A stretch of 64,000 nt of DNA from Gyrodactylus bullatarudis (GCA_012064415.1 SSNU01000062.1:365097-429096), one strand, 5' to 3'; shown: positions 52,769-63,817, numbered from the stretch's first letter. Made by a program: numbers and translations. The notes: a model not told the origin generated them from the sequence alone.

Positions 52769-54153
52769 AATTAATTTATTAAGCCACAAAAATACGTATA
52801 ATTTATAAATTTCACTGATGCTAACCAGAATAGGTGAATTTTCAAAAATTATCCCTACTATACATGAGAAAAACTTTTAATCTCAACAGATCTAACTTGA
52901 TGCCTAGAAAATTAATCCTGTCCATTTATGATTTAGACTTTTCCTATTGTAACGAATTCTTTTTTCTTCTCTCAAAATAAAGTGTCCTGATAATTTTATT
53001 TTTAATTATATAAGTAGCACTAATCTGTATTATAAACTGGCCAAACTATAATTACTAGATGGAACATAATAAAAAAGTAACCAAAATTCATTGCCTCCTC
53101 CAAACGTTGCTCAAAACTGAGTCTATTGTAACAAATGATAAAAAATTCTGTGACAGGAATATTTATCTCCTTACCAACAACAGTTCTTTGATGTCGCCAT
53201 TAAAAATGTAATGATAATATTTTTATAACCGCAATTATCAAGCCATCTTTTTTCAGGACTGAAACATCACCATTTATAGAAGTGGAAAAAGAGTAAGTTG
53301 GGCAAAATGAAAAAAATAACGGCAAAAAATTGATTTCTTGCCCACAGAGAAATTGACTCATTCTATACAGATTGTAATTTTTAAAGAGTTTTAGTTTATT
53401 ATAACATTTATCTCTCCTTTTATTCATTATTTGGTGGAATGAAACATAAAATATTCAGTATGTCAAAAATAATCGATGATGGTTTTTCAGTCATGATTCC
53501 CAGTTAAAATGCATCCAGAAATAACCTTAGTTGAACTCTTTCCTAAAGGGTAAAGGATAAGTGCGCCCAAGCATTTCACCTTGAATATTTTGCCTCTTAA
53601 CGCCATTGGCCATTGATGAGTTTTCTCGCTAGCTGTATTGATTAGATTGGTATAATGAAATCACGAGTATTCAATTGAACTGATTAATCAGTCAAGTAAC
53701 AATGAATGATTCTAATAAAATATATATGTATATATATGGGAACAAACAGAAAACGTTGCATAGCTTTGAGTCAACAAGGGATCAAGAGGAGATATTGAAC
53801 GAAGGAGGGAAAAATTAAATTTGAAAAATCCAATGTGTCTCCCTCATTTTAGTTCTCTCTCTCTGCGTCTTTCTCTCCTATAATGCCGAGTGTTTAATGC
53901 ATGAACGATCATGAGAATTGAAATACAAAAATAAAGAAATTTTTCATGAGTTGTCATTCTTGTTTGCTATGCTTATTTCACGCTGAACGAGAGAAATTAA
54001 TCTAGAGATTGGAAAATTGGTCTTAGTTGACTTTAAAATTGAAAAGAAATTCAATTGTCAAGGTTTCATTCTCCAACCCTTATACAATGACTTTTATTAA
54101 CTGTGATAATAGGACTAAAAATATGATTGATTCTGTATAGAAGACAGCTATTA
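52769..54153. other. No gene recognised
   Basis: AT-rich sequence with an alternating TA run near 53.73 kb. The minus-strand frame at 53200-53427 has no supporting features. Confidence 0.45.
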
Positions 54154-55242
54154 TAGTCGTGGACAAAGCTGGTGGAGTGAACCTTCGCGAGAAATTGCGT
54201 GAATATTTTCGGCATATTCCTGATGTATTATTGGTATATGGATAAGAGAAAACATATGGAATCGTTAAATTTCGGATAAAAGTCTTAGAACACTATGATA
54301 TAAAAATCATGAATATAAGATGGCAAGATAAATTAAAGATGGATGAAAATTCAACAAATATTTAAATACATAATCCTTATAAAGTATGCTTATTTCAATA
54401 ATTTTCATCTCAATAAAACTTAGTTTTGTCTTGAATAAAGAGAATGGATGAAATGAAATCTCTAATTTTATGAATATTATAGATAGGAATCAATTATATT
54501 GAAGAAATGGAAACATTATAATATAACTGGTTGTCCTCTTCAATTTTCGGAGATAAAAAGGATCTTTCTTCGATTGAAAGTAGTAAAATTAGGAATTAGG
54601 AAATTTCTCCTTTTTAGAATTTATATTTAAAAATTTGCACATGTAAATTTAAAAGTAATACTCAAAAAATAAAACATCTACAAAATCAGAATCTAATCAT
54701 TTTCTGACTGGTAAATCTATTCATTTTCCTGAATAATAGCAGAATTAAAAAGTCAAAAAGTCCAATTTTTCATAAATTTATGAATTTCTTCTTTCGGTAT
54801 AATTTATATGAATCTATCTTACCAATTAATAAGTCCTATACAATCCTATATAATGATCAGAATTTATTTGTCTTTCTATTGAGGCTCCTTTCAACTAGGT
54901 ATTTTGTGAAGTTAGATAGATTACAATACTACTTTTAAGTAAAAATGGTGTAAAACGACTTTTGAAAGAAGGGTTTTTGTAGAATTATTTTGTTTTCAAA
55001 TGAAAGAGCGCATTTAATAGACTCCAATGAACATTTTTTATTCTCTCTGGAGCAAATAATAAAGTCAGTATTAACCTCTAAAGTAATCAATTTTGACCCA
55101 TAAAAATTTTGCGGCCCTAAACATTAATTTTCGAACAAAATAATTCCACCAATGGATTTCTTGCAAAATTTTGATCTAAAATACATATATGCCGCTTTAT
55201 TTTCGTCGGAATGGCTTACTTCACCAGTTCTGTCCACGACTG
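54154..55242. mobile_element. Non-autonomous Tc1/mariner-like element
   Basis: The ends are inverted copies over about 30 nt: left YAGTCGTGGACAAAGCTGG and right (inverted) CAGTCGTGGACAGAACTGG, with about 24 of 30 positions the same. A TA dinucleotide flanks each end, the target rule of Tc1/mariner. The 1.09-kb interior has no transposase that I can see, so mobility would need a helper. The right end also carries GACGAAAATAAAGC. Confidence 0.55.
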
Positions 55243-55867
55243 TAGCTCAACTCGAATCAGTGAGAGAGAATTCAAGGAACAAGTCTTGAACAAGTGAAAT
55301 ACAACATTGTAGTGAGTTTTAGACTAGATGCACACGAAATGGAGTTTAGATTTACCTTTAAAACCGTCTCTTCAGCGGGAGCCTCTATCAATAAAAAAAT
55401 TGATTCATACATAAACAGTATATATGAGTATCATCGAAAGATCACTTGTTATGAATACATCTGACAATTTTTTTCGATAATAATTTCAACTTTAATTTGT
55501 CTAATTAATCATGCTTGTTCCAGTATGTGAGGAATAAGGGAGGAAAATTTATTCCAAAATATTCACGTTCTAAAAGTATTGTTCTCTGATTCTGATGTAG
55601 TTGACATAAAAAATTCGATGTACTTTTTTATCGGAAAACTGTTAAATAATGATTGATGAATTTTGATAATCTATTGTCAAAGTTGAATGTTCCTAATTTA
55701 TTTTGTATTAACAAATGTTTTCCCTAATAAACAGCAATTGCTGATACGAGCCAATTTTGTCGAAGGTTATAAGAGTAGGCGTTTTGTTTGAGTAACACAC
55801 AATGTGTATATATTACAGGGATTTCACTGGTTTTGCGGTAACATTTATCTATTTGTCGCATCCCCAG
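55243..55867. other. No gene recognised
   Basis: AT-rich sequence. Its 3' end supplies a pyrimidine-rich acceptor (TTTATCTATTTGTCGCATCC then CCAG) for the candidate exon that follows. Confidence 0.45.
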
Positions 55868-56027
55868 ACTTGTCGAAGCCCAGACTATATCTGACCTAAA
55901 TCAAATAAGCCAAATAGCTTACAGCATTAAACAGACTCAAAGAATTGAAGAAATACTTGCGTATTTGGCTAAACACCTTAAGATGAAGAGCGGTTCTGAA
56001 TACCAAGTTTCCAGATTTCCTGCTTAA
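55868..56027 (+). CDS. Candidate terminal exon of an unidentified gene
   Basis: After the acceptor ending CCCCAG, the frame reads LVEAQTISDLNQISQIAYSI and onward, through RIEEILAYLAKHLKMKSGSE, to SRFPA and TAA at 56025-56027. Its composition is protein-like: amphipathic, with mixed charges and few rare residues, unlike the phenylalanine- and lysine-heavy chance frames nearby. No upstream exon is identified. I do not recognise the family. Confidence 0.38.
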
Positions 56028-57048
56028 CTAGAGGGAGTCTACAGCGAATATGCAGACTCACATTAGTTTCCAGAATAACTGTAGCATATAGACTCTGTAT
56101 CTGTATTCAATAATTTCTCAGAATAAAACAATTGAAAATAAAAGAAAAAAAATCAACCATTTAATGTCTCTGATGACAAGTGAAACAAAATTGCTCCATT
56201 TCTCATTTCAGAAGTTGATCCTGTGGAAATGAAATTCTTTCAAGGGCTCTCAAAATTTTGTCACGTTCTTCATCACGTACACCTCAATGAGGCATAAATA
56301 ATTTAGAAAGGAATGGTAGATTTATAATTATAAAGTGGGTGAAAGAATCGATGACAATAGTTTTCAATCTATGTTTGAATACTCATTGTACATTAAACGT
56401 GATTTCAACATTTCATGATTATTAATTAATTCTAGACTATTGCTATGATATTTCCACGTTATGTAAAACTAATGATTTCATGCTAGAAGGCAACAATTAG
56501 CTGGTGATTAAATGATTGATCTCTCCTATGGTCTCATAACAAATCTAACTGGAAAAACTAACTTGATCAGAATACAGCTTTTTCTCTATTGGGTTTATGA
56601 ACGCTTGTTAGTAGTTATAAACCTTTACATTGATTGAGAGATAAGTTGACAGCTTAATATCAATTCTTATGAATACTTTCGGAATATACTCATATTATTA
56701 ATGCTGTCAAACTATAATAATTATTATAATAATTCAGCTATAACATAATATCTAATTGAAGAAACTATCAATCACTATAGGATTCAATAAAGTACCATCA
56801 AACAATGGAATTATATTTCAGTAAATTATATACATAAATTAATACTATAAAAAAATGAATTTAAAAAAGTAAACATTTCTCATATATCTATTTATGAATA
56901 TCAGAAAAGATAAAAGGATTAAAAAAACCCTTTCATTTTCGCACTGCTTACGAAAACCAAACCAAGATGAGAGAAATACGTTCATGAAATCAATTCCTTG
57001 AACGAAGAGTGAATGTCAAAAAGATCGGACAGAAAAATCTCGTAAGTA
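56028..57048. other. No gene recognised
   Basis: AT-rich sequence up to the outer edge of the inverted repeat at 57049. Confidence 0.5.
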
Positions 57049-57162
57049 TTGAAAGAGCATCAAGTGTTCGTTTTTTCTCTAATCTAGAAACTAAACCGAC
57101 TGTGACTGAAATTGTATCAGTTTTCTGAGATCAGCTGCAACCTAGAGATCTTGATTGATGGA

Positions 57163-57747
57163 CTAAGATGAAGTGTTTATCAAATCAATAAAATCAGTAT
57201 ATTCATTAGAATCATTTTTATTCAGGGTGGAGATGACAGTTGTATCTGAGTCCCTGAGAAGTTGACCAAACTCCGTTATATGGCTTCCAGCGAAAAGACG
57301 GTGGTGGACCAACATCTCCTCCAAACTAACAACGTTGTCCTATGAAATGTCAGAAGACGAGCACACTTACGTTACCTGCCATTCAAGTTGTGGTCTCTGC
57401 TAAGTCAAGCTCACTATTGCTGTTGGCATCGAATGTTGTGAATCTTGCTACCATTGCATCGAGCCACTCACTAGTAAATCTCTCATCGTAGTTGGAGTCA
57501 AACTGAGCCATGAACTCTTGCTTCGATATTGTACCATTTGCATCAGTGTCCAGTGCTTTTATCGTCACCTAGACATTTATAAAATTTAGACTAACCTGAG
57601 CATGTGCACCATGCATAGCAGCAACGGTGGTCAATTCAGGGAAGGCCATTTTGCAATACTCCGCCAAGGTCAAGGTATCAGCTGTGGATGCTGCAGCATC
57701 GTAGAGGATTGCTCTAAGTTTTAGCTCAGCCTTAGTAACAAGTATTT
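57163..57747 (-). CDS. EF-hand calcium-binding protein, possibly incomplete
   Basis: Segments on minus: 57747-57596 (EILVTKAELKLRAILYD..., ending HGAHAQ), a candidate 27-nt intron 57595-57569 (GTTAGT...TCTAG), then 57568-57383 with a canonical loop DTDANGTISKQE followed by FMAQF and TSEWLDAM. A further coding-like segment, 57339-57163, after TTTCATAG starts DNVVSLEEML and ends LINTSS and TAG. The second loop could be DANSNSELDLAE, read straight on to a stop at 57383, or DANS joined to DNVVSLEE. The latter would rebuild a perfect 12-residue loop but needs a donor that is out of phase by one base. No in-frame ATG is seen before AAATGGCC (KMAFP), so the 5' exon is missing or the gene is damaged. 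Expected role: calcium binding. Confidence 0.5.
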
Positions 57748-57854
57748 CTAAATATAAATGGTTATTTATGAAACAAAATTCTTATAAAGGCTTACCAGGA
57801 GCTAGTGATTAAATCAAAAAAGGACAAAATTAGAAATTCAGAATTCCCAGGCTG

Positions 57855-57862
57855 TATATAAA
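57855..57862 (-). promoter_or_regulatory. TATA-like box upstream of the EF-hand gene
   Basis: On minus the sequence is CTGTTTATATACAGC, about 110 nt before the first EF-hand exon. A start about 30 nt on would give a short untranslated exon ending at the GTAAGC donor near 57.8 kb. Confidence 0.35.
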
Positions 57863-58499
57863 CAGTATCTAAGATACCAATTTTAAAAGTAATGGTTGAA
57901 TGGTCATATTCATTTTTGAATTAGCCGCATTGAATTTTTCCATGTTCAATAGAACAAAAACAAAATTGGATTTTAGCTGAATAAATGTCAATAAGTTTAG
58001 CAAGGTTCAGGATAATTCAGAAAATCTCAATCAAAATCTCTAGGTTGCAGCAGATCTCAGAAAACTGATACAATTTCAGTCACAGTCAGTTTAGTTTCTA
58101 GAATAGAGATGCTCTTTCAACTACTGAAATCCAAGGCACTACAATATGGCATGATCTTTATCTACATCTTATTCTGATTACCTGAAGTGTTAAAAGAAAT
58201 CGTTTACGGCTCCTCCCTCATGTGCCAATGTTATTCATTTTTGGTGAATGATCAATCTGTTAGTTTCAGGGCATTCCACTCTTTATTTAGCTTAAATTCG
58301 CTCGATCAAGTCACCTCAAATGATTTCTATCTTTTCCAGTCAATAATTATCACACCAAAAATAAATTTTTGATCGGCTATGGAGAGGCGAGAGCCATATT
58401 CAGCATTCCAAAGCACACCATCAATACTCCTAGACCAAGATTTATAACCCTCTTGGGTACATCGCATTAATAGTGATTTATCGAATTTTCATTAGAAAT

Positions 58500-59600
58500 A
58501 ATTCAGGTACCTTGGTTCTCTAGAGGTATCTACAAGTATCCACAATTGGCCCCACTCGATTCAAACTGGTTTTGTCCAGATTTTTTCCTCATCTCTTGAT
58601 GTCGCATATTTTGAATATGTTGATGACATCAAGATATTATGCTCCATCAAATTGGGCAAAAATTCTCTGTCTCACACCCAATATTCAACTGGAGCCAAAT
58701 CTTCTTTCTTTAGTGGTAACTCAGATTGAAGACCTGCTACTAAAATATATCAATACTTGAACTTCAAGTCTTGAACCTTTAATTCATAGCACCACCTTAC
58801 TTAAGACCCTTAGATTAAAATACTACTTCCTTCGGAAATTTGTACATGCGCCAGACCTTAGATTTTAGACTTTTCTTCAAACACTGTATTCTTACCCAAC
58901 TAGATTACGGAGCTTTATTATTATGAAACCTGCCAGTGGCCACAATTAAAAATATTGAAACTCCTCAAAATTAATTTCTCCGATCTTGTTTTAGACCTTA
59001 TTCATACAAAGAAATTCTTAGCAGATCAAATCTCTACCCAATTTGGATGAGAAGGATTGCCTTATCTGCTGCACTTGTTGTGATTACGCTCTTAGTTCGT
59101 CATCCAAGTCCACATTAGCACGTTGTTCTTTAAACGCTAGAAATTCTCTTATAAGATTCTTGTCCCATTTGGTAATCTTTGGTTTGGGTTTGTTCACTTC
59201 CACCATTGGAGAATCAGCCAAGTTACTGGAAGAAGACAGATCATTATTATTCATCATTCTTCATAAAAGTTCAAATCAAAAATCCCTAATCCATCATCAG
59301 GGCCTGATGATCAGGCTCATTCAAAACAATTTTTTATTTATTTCAATTTTGTACAATCATTTGTTTAAATTGCCCAACAATTCGACCACTTATTAATAGA
59401 AACATATCTATCGAGTTGAATCTCTTTAGGAGATCACTACACACTTTACCACAAGATCCCCCCTCCTCTTCCAGACTGATTTTATCATTTACGCTCCTCA
59501 AGAGGTTTTATTATACTATTGATCACCATGCACCCTCTCAGACATAGATTCCGAATAAATTCCAATGTTTTTTAAACCAAGAAAATATCCCAGATTGTAA
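58500..59600 (+). pseudogene. Decayed LINE reverse transcriptase
   Basis: Pieces in shifting frames match the open copy at 1-1037 in the same order. GVSTSIHNWPHSIQTGFV (about 58.53 kb) corresponds to motif B, and FEYVDDIKIL (about 58.61 kb) is motif C with its aspartate pair. ILTQLDYGALLL (about 58.89 kb) corresponds to LVLNNLDY, and SRSNLYPIWMRRIA (about 59.02 kb) to SGLNPLWVRRYA. Several stops and frame changes show it is dead. The 117-codon frame at 59043-59396 lies within this remnant and is not a separate gene. Confidence 0.62.
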
Positions 59601-59962
59601 ATAATTATTTCAAATCTTGTACCAGATACCCATAAATAATACAAGTATTTTTTTCAAATAAAAAATAATATCTGTACAATAATATTTTTTATATAATATA
59701 AATAAAATTGAAAACTATGTGTTTACTCATAAGTATGCTCGAGTATTTTCAAAAATTATTTTTCAACTTAAAATTCGCTCTTGTGATAATAGATAAGGAC
59801 TATATGATAAGGTAAAAGACCTCATCAATAAAATAGGATCGTAATCTGATATTGTGAATACCATTTTGCCTTCCCCAAGGAAGTTTCAATATTTGCTTTT
59901 ATTCTAAATAAAAATTAAGATTCGACTTATTTTAAAGAATGGAGGAATTTTTATTCATCATA
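59601..59962. other. Intergenic; PSMD6 poly(A) signal
   Basis: On minus, AATAAA at 59950-59955 lies just past the PSMD6 stop. The rest is AT-rich without features. Confidence 0.5.
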
Positions 59963-61361
59963 TTAAATATTTACAACTTGGCTAAGTTTTTGTATTCTAT
60001 TTAACAAAACATCTCCTTGCTTGATGACAGATTGATAGAGGAAATTGACAGAATCTGGCTGAGTTGTCTCAATTATCCCATTAACTTTGTCGATCTTGCA
60101 CATTAAAAGTCCAGCAGAGATAAATCGAGAAATATCGTTGTCAAGAAATTCAACTGAAATTCCAAACAATTTGGCCATTGATTCTAAATTTATGCTACGA
60201 TAAGAGTTCAAATGCTGTGAATAAGCTAGAATTCTCATTTCCTTGACGTAGTATCTTGCATGAATAGCAAGATACCGATCTTTGAGGAGAAATTGCTCAA
60301 TTCCGGTCAAATAGCGAAAGAATTCAGCGTAGCGACATTCAAAAAGTGACATTAAATATTCCTTCAGGACTGGGAGACTGTGTAATACCTCTTGAACTTC
60401 ACTTCCACGAATAATCTTTTCTCTCAATTCAGGTCTTTTTAAAGCAATCATTGAGGTAAGAACAGCATAGGTGATGAAAATTTTATAGTCCATAAGTTCA
60501 TAGCTAGTAAAGGTTGCAACTGCATGAATGAATTCCTTGGAGGCTGAGACAAAATCCCTACCAGCCATATGATGTAAACCTCGATAAACCTAGAATAAAA
60601 TAAATCATTAATTTACTTGATAATGGAGAAAAATTAACTCAATTTGCAAAAAGATTCGGCCTTAGATTTGTATATATTAAAATGAAATTTTTTGAAAGAT
60701 ATAAATTTTGCTAAGAAATTCTTATAAATCCTAATTACAAATTTGATGATAATGCATGTAAATATCAAACTAGATTACCTTTAGACGATTTCTTCTGTCC
60801 CAATCACCTCCTTCTTCGATTATTTTGTTAGCTTTTTCAATGTTTTCAGTTACTAGTTTACGATCATCATAAAAGAACCCGACTCTTATCATGTGAAAAA
60901 GACAGTCAAGTCTTGCTCCTGGCATCATTGTCTTTTCAAGCACAAGGTTCAAATGTTCAAGCGTTTTTTGTTTGTCTCCAATACGACTGAAAAAGTGTGC
61001 CTTTTCAATCATGGCATCTCGAACTTCAGTATCTCCAAGATTTGTTTCAGCATCTTTAATCTTTTCATCAAGAAGCTCCAACTTCTTCACATTTTCATCT
61101 GCAATTTTTTTTAACTGTTCGGTTGGAATAGCAGGAAGATAATTCTTGGCATAATTCTCATAAAATGGGAGCATGTCTAGAAGGATTAGAGTAAAATAAT
61201 TTAAAGTTACTGTTTTCAATGATTTCTTGTGTCAGCTTTTTCTTTATGGACTCGCATTCTGAAGGACTAACTTTTTCAGATCTAATCTCATAGAACCATT
61301 GAGCGATTCGAAGGTCAGGAATTTTCTCTAATCCTTCGCTTTCGTAGTTTTCAAGTGGCAT
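59963..61361 (-). CDS. PSMD6: 26S proteasome regulatory subunit Rpn7 / PSMD6
   Basis: Lid subunit of the 19S regulatory particle, a PCI-domain scaffold of the ubiquitin-dependent protease. Three exons join in phase: 61361-61211 (donor GTAACT), 61176-60779 (acceptor TTCTAG, donor GTAATC) and 60589-59963. They give 391 residues, almost the length of human PSMD6. Introns are 34 and 189 nt. Diagnostic stretches are [14 protein letters not shown] near the N-terminus, [63 protein letters not shown] in the PCI region and the C-terminal [19 protein letters not shown]. The alpha-helical repeat half (about residues 60-190) precedes the PCI winged helix (about 200-360). No break was seen. Confidence 0.96.
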
Positions 61362-61633
61362 TAGACAATTTTAAGCAAATCTTTTGAAAAACAGGTCTAA
61401 AGCAAACAACGAATATTTTCAAATTTCAAAATAGTTCTTTTAATTTTAATATTGAACAGTTTCAAATTAAATCAAATTAGAATTTCTAAGAAATTTTGCA
61501 TTACAAGTATCTGATAATAATAACATTTCTATTCTCTTAATAAGATCAATACAATCTGGTTCTTAGAATGAGAACTTCATTATTAAATTAAATTCATTTA
61601 TCAAATAGACATAGTCTTTCTGGCAAGACTGTC
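61362..61633. other. Intergenic between PSMD6 and GST gene 1
   Basis: 272 nt of AT-rich sequence serves as PSMD6 promoter side and GST 3' flank; no TATA box or other motif stands out. Confidence 0.5.
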
Positions 61634-62326
61634 CTATATCTTCCAATCGTACTTTGGTCTCTTATCCATGTAGTTTCGAATTCCTTCAGAATATTCTAGA
61701 ATATTTTTATGGTATGAGTTTAATTCCGGGGCATGTTTTTCAATTATGTCCATATCGTTTAATTGAACATGGCTGATCATTGTAAAGCCGATTATGTCGG
61801 CTAAAGAGAATTTCTCTCCAACTAAAAATTTTCCATCCCCATTATGCATTTTCTTAAAACTCAACAATTTATTCAGCAAATTTGGAAGACTTGTGCTTCT
61901 GTACTTTTCCGCTATCTTAGGTCTGTCTTCTTCTTTAGCATGTTGCCACTCAATTCTACATTTTGCAATATCATCACAAATTCCTTTTATAGCATGAATC
62001 TGATAAACGATTAGAGGATCATCCTCTTTGTAAATCTTGAAGTTTAATGCAAGCCAAATCAAGATTGCAAATGACTCCTGCAGAATCATATCAGGATTTT
62101 CTGTGTTTTCTTCATAGTTTTTGTAGTACTCTAGGACTGGCAGAGAACCCCCTTGAACCTTGGCTTTTTCTCCTCCCATCCATTCACTAATTGTGATAAT
62201 TTTATCTTCCCAGTTTGCACCAACATGACTCAGAATAATTCTCAAGGCTTCTCCTCTTCCATAAGTTGGAAAATATTTGATACAAAATTTATCTTTGCTA
62301 ATGTTAACCATATTTAATGTTGCCAA
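61634..62326 (-). CDS. Glutathione S-transferase, sigma-like, intronless
   Basis: Cytosolic enzyme joining glutathione to electrophiles. The single frame is 230 codons. The thioredoxin-like half has the catalytic tyrosine Y18 in IKYFPTYGRGEALR, the cis-proline in GGSLPVLEY (P63) and the glutathione-binding QESFAI (83-88). The helical half ends FLVGEKFSLADIIGFTMI, where the N-capping S-x-A-D motif lies, and KRPKYDWKI. The upstream paralogue at 63.1-63.8 kb has an intron just before the IKYFP-equivalent block; this copy has none. A TATA box at 62343-62350 would place transcription start near 62320, inside the first codons, so the Met at residue 6 (62311) may be the true start. That would give 225 residues, close to its paralogue's 226. 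Confidence 0.92.
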   Translation of the reverse strand: MATLNMVNISKDKFCIKYFPTYGRGEALRIILSHVGANWEDKIITISEWMGGEKAKVQGGSLPVLEYYKNYEENTENPDMILQESFAILIWLALNFKIYKEDDPLIVYQIHAIKGICDDIAKCRIEWQHAKEEDRPKIAEKYRSTSLPNLLNKLLSFKKMHNGDGKFLVGEKFSLADIIGFTMISHVQLNDMDIIEKHAPELNSYHKNILEYSEGIRNYMDKRPKYDWKI

Positions 62327-62342
62327 ACTGAGGTTTTTACAA

Positions 62343-62350
62343 TTTATATA
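62343..62350 (-). promoter_or_regulatory. TATA box of GST gene 1
   Basis: Minus-strand CATATATAAATTG lies 17 nt before the first ATG of the frame and 32 nt before the second. Confidence 0.5.
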
Positions 62351-63090
62351 TGTTGGATAGTCTCAAAATGCTCTTATAAACAACTCTCATAAATAGAGGC
62401 ATATCTGCCATGAAATAAATTTTGTTTAATTCATTTGTTTCAATTACAAAGGGAAAATTCAATTTTAAAGTTTTTCTACAGTTGAGTCAAGACATAATGG
62501 CCCCAGTTCACTAAATTAGTATAAAAATAAATTAAAATGTTACTGGTACTTGTAGTAAGTTACTACTAGTAACTACATTCAAGTTGAATGATTCAACCAT
62601 ATAGAATTTAACTACAGTGGGCACCAGACAAATATCAACTTGATATTATCAAGTATTCTTAAGAATAAAAAAGAATTCATTGTGATGACCAGAGAGCATA
62701 ATTATTTGATTATAATTAAGTATGAAAAATAAAATATCCTTTCAAAACTATTTTGTATGTTGCTACTTGTAAGCGACGGATCAAAATCAGGAATTTGGTT
62801 CTCTTAATCGAGGGGGGTGAATTTTTATACTGGATTCAAACAGACTCATCTTAAAGATTAATGACTAAAATTTTCATAGGTAATCAAGGTAAGAAAATTA
62901 CAGTCGGTGCCAAAACTGGGTGAACAATGTTCACTGAACAATAGATATGATCATATTTTTATTACTTTGTATAGTTAGAAAGCTTAGCTCTATTCTTAAA
63001 ATTTAATTATTCAATGGCTGAATTTCATGATGTTTGAAAAAGATTATTTATTAGTTAAAGAAAACTACATTATTAGTAGTAGAGGAAAAA
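62351..63090. other. Intergenic between the two GST genes
   Basis: Contains a palindrome AGTTACTACTAGTAACT at 62558-62574 (8-bp arms, 1-nt spacer), a possible protein-binding site, and on minus the poly(A) signal AATAAA (63047-63052) of GST gene 2. Confidence 0.45.
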
Positions 63091-63817
63091 TCAAAGTTTA
63101 TATTGGAATGGCGGTCTTGAATCCAGGTAAGCTTTGAGATTGGGTGATTCCTTGAGAATATTTTCAAAATATTCTACAAGCTTCGGGGCCTCTTTATTGA
63201 GAATATCCTCATCATTAAGTTTTACACGTACAATGGTAGCAACAGCAAACAAATCAGCAGCTGTGATTGATTTTTGAACAAAATACTTTCCTTCGCCTTC
63301 CTTGTTATCTTCAAGGACTTTGGTCAACTTTTTGAGAAGAGTTGGCAAAAGATTTTCCCTAATTTTCTTCTCTAATTCAGCTTTATCTTCATCTTTGGCA
63401 TGAAACAGGTCAACACGACATTTTCCAATGTCATTGCAAATTCCCATGACCATTTTTAATTGATAATGAAGGTATGGACATTCTACAGCATAGAGTTTAC
63501 TCTTTAATGCAAGCATTGCGAATATTGCTTCAGATTCCATCAAGACCATTGATGGTTCCGTCTCATCTCCATTGAGAAAGACTTCCAAAACTGGCAGGCA
63601 ACCCCCTGGAGTCTTTGGTTTGATCTCTGGCCATTCACTCATGCTGATAGATGTATCCTCCCATTTGGCTCCAATGTGCGCCAAAATGCATCTTATTGAC
63701 TCTGCTTTTCCATAAGCAGGGAAATATTTGAGCTTTAAAAAGGGAGAAATGATGAATATCAGAATGAATATAACTCACATTAAACTTGGTTTTTGTCAAG
63801 TCACAAGAGATATGCAT
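63091..63817 (-). CDS. Glutathione S-transferase, sigma-like, two exons
   Basis: Paralogue of the neighbouring GST with the same fold and role. Exon 1 is 63817-63779 (MHISCDLTKTKFN, donor GTGAGT), exon 2 is 63732-63091 (acceptor CTTTTTAAAG), and the intron is 46 nt. The product has 226 residues. The catalytic tyrosine is Y16 in LKYFPAYGKAESIR. GGCLPVLEV carries the cis-proline, and MESEAI is the glutathione site. SITAADLFAVATI is the N-cap motif region of the helical domain. It lies head to tail upstream of GST gene 1, so tandem duplication is the simple explanation. A TATA-like AATAAATAG near 63857 sits upstream. The substrate is unknown. Confidence 0.92.

Larger units (their letters stand above)
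57049..58120. repeat. Inverted repeat pair enclosing an EF-hand gene
   Basis: The left arm 57049-57158 and right arm 58027-58120 are inverted copies with about 4 differences over 94 aligned bases. The left arm has a 16-nt insertion. Outer ends read TTGAAAGAGCATC. Between them lies 868 nt holding the EF-hand gene and its TATA box. No target duplication is evident. It could be a transposon that captured a gene, or two insertions of one repeat. Confidence 0.75.

Noticed and set aside
59043..59396. 117-codon plus-strand frame as a new gene
   Set aside because: Neighbouring frames match the LINE reverse transcriptase C-terminal region, so this is an alternative frame of a decayed element.
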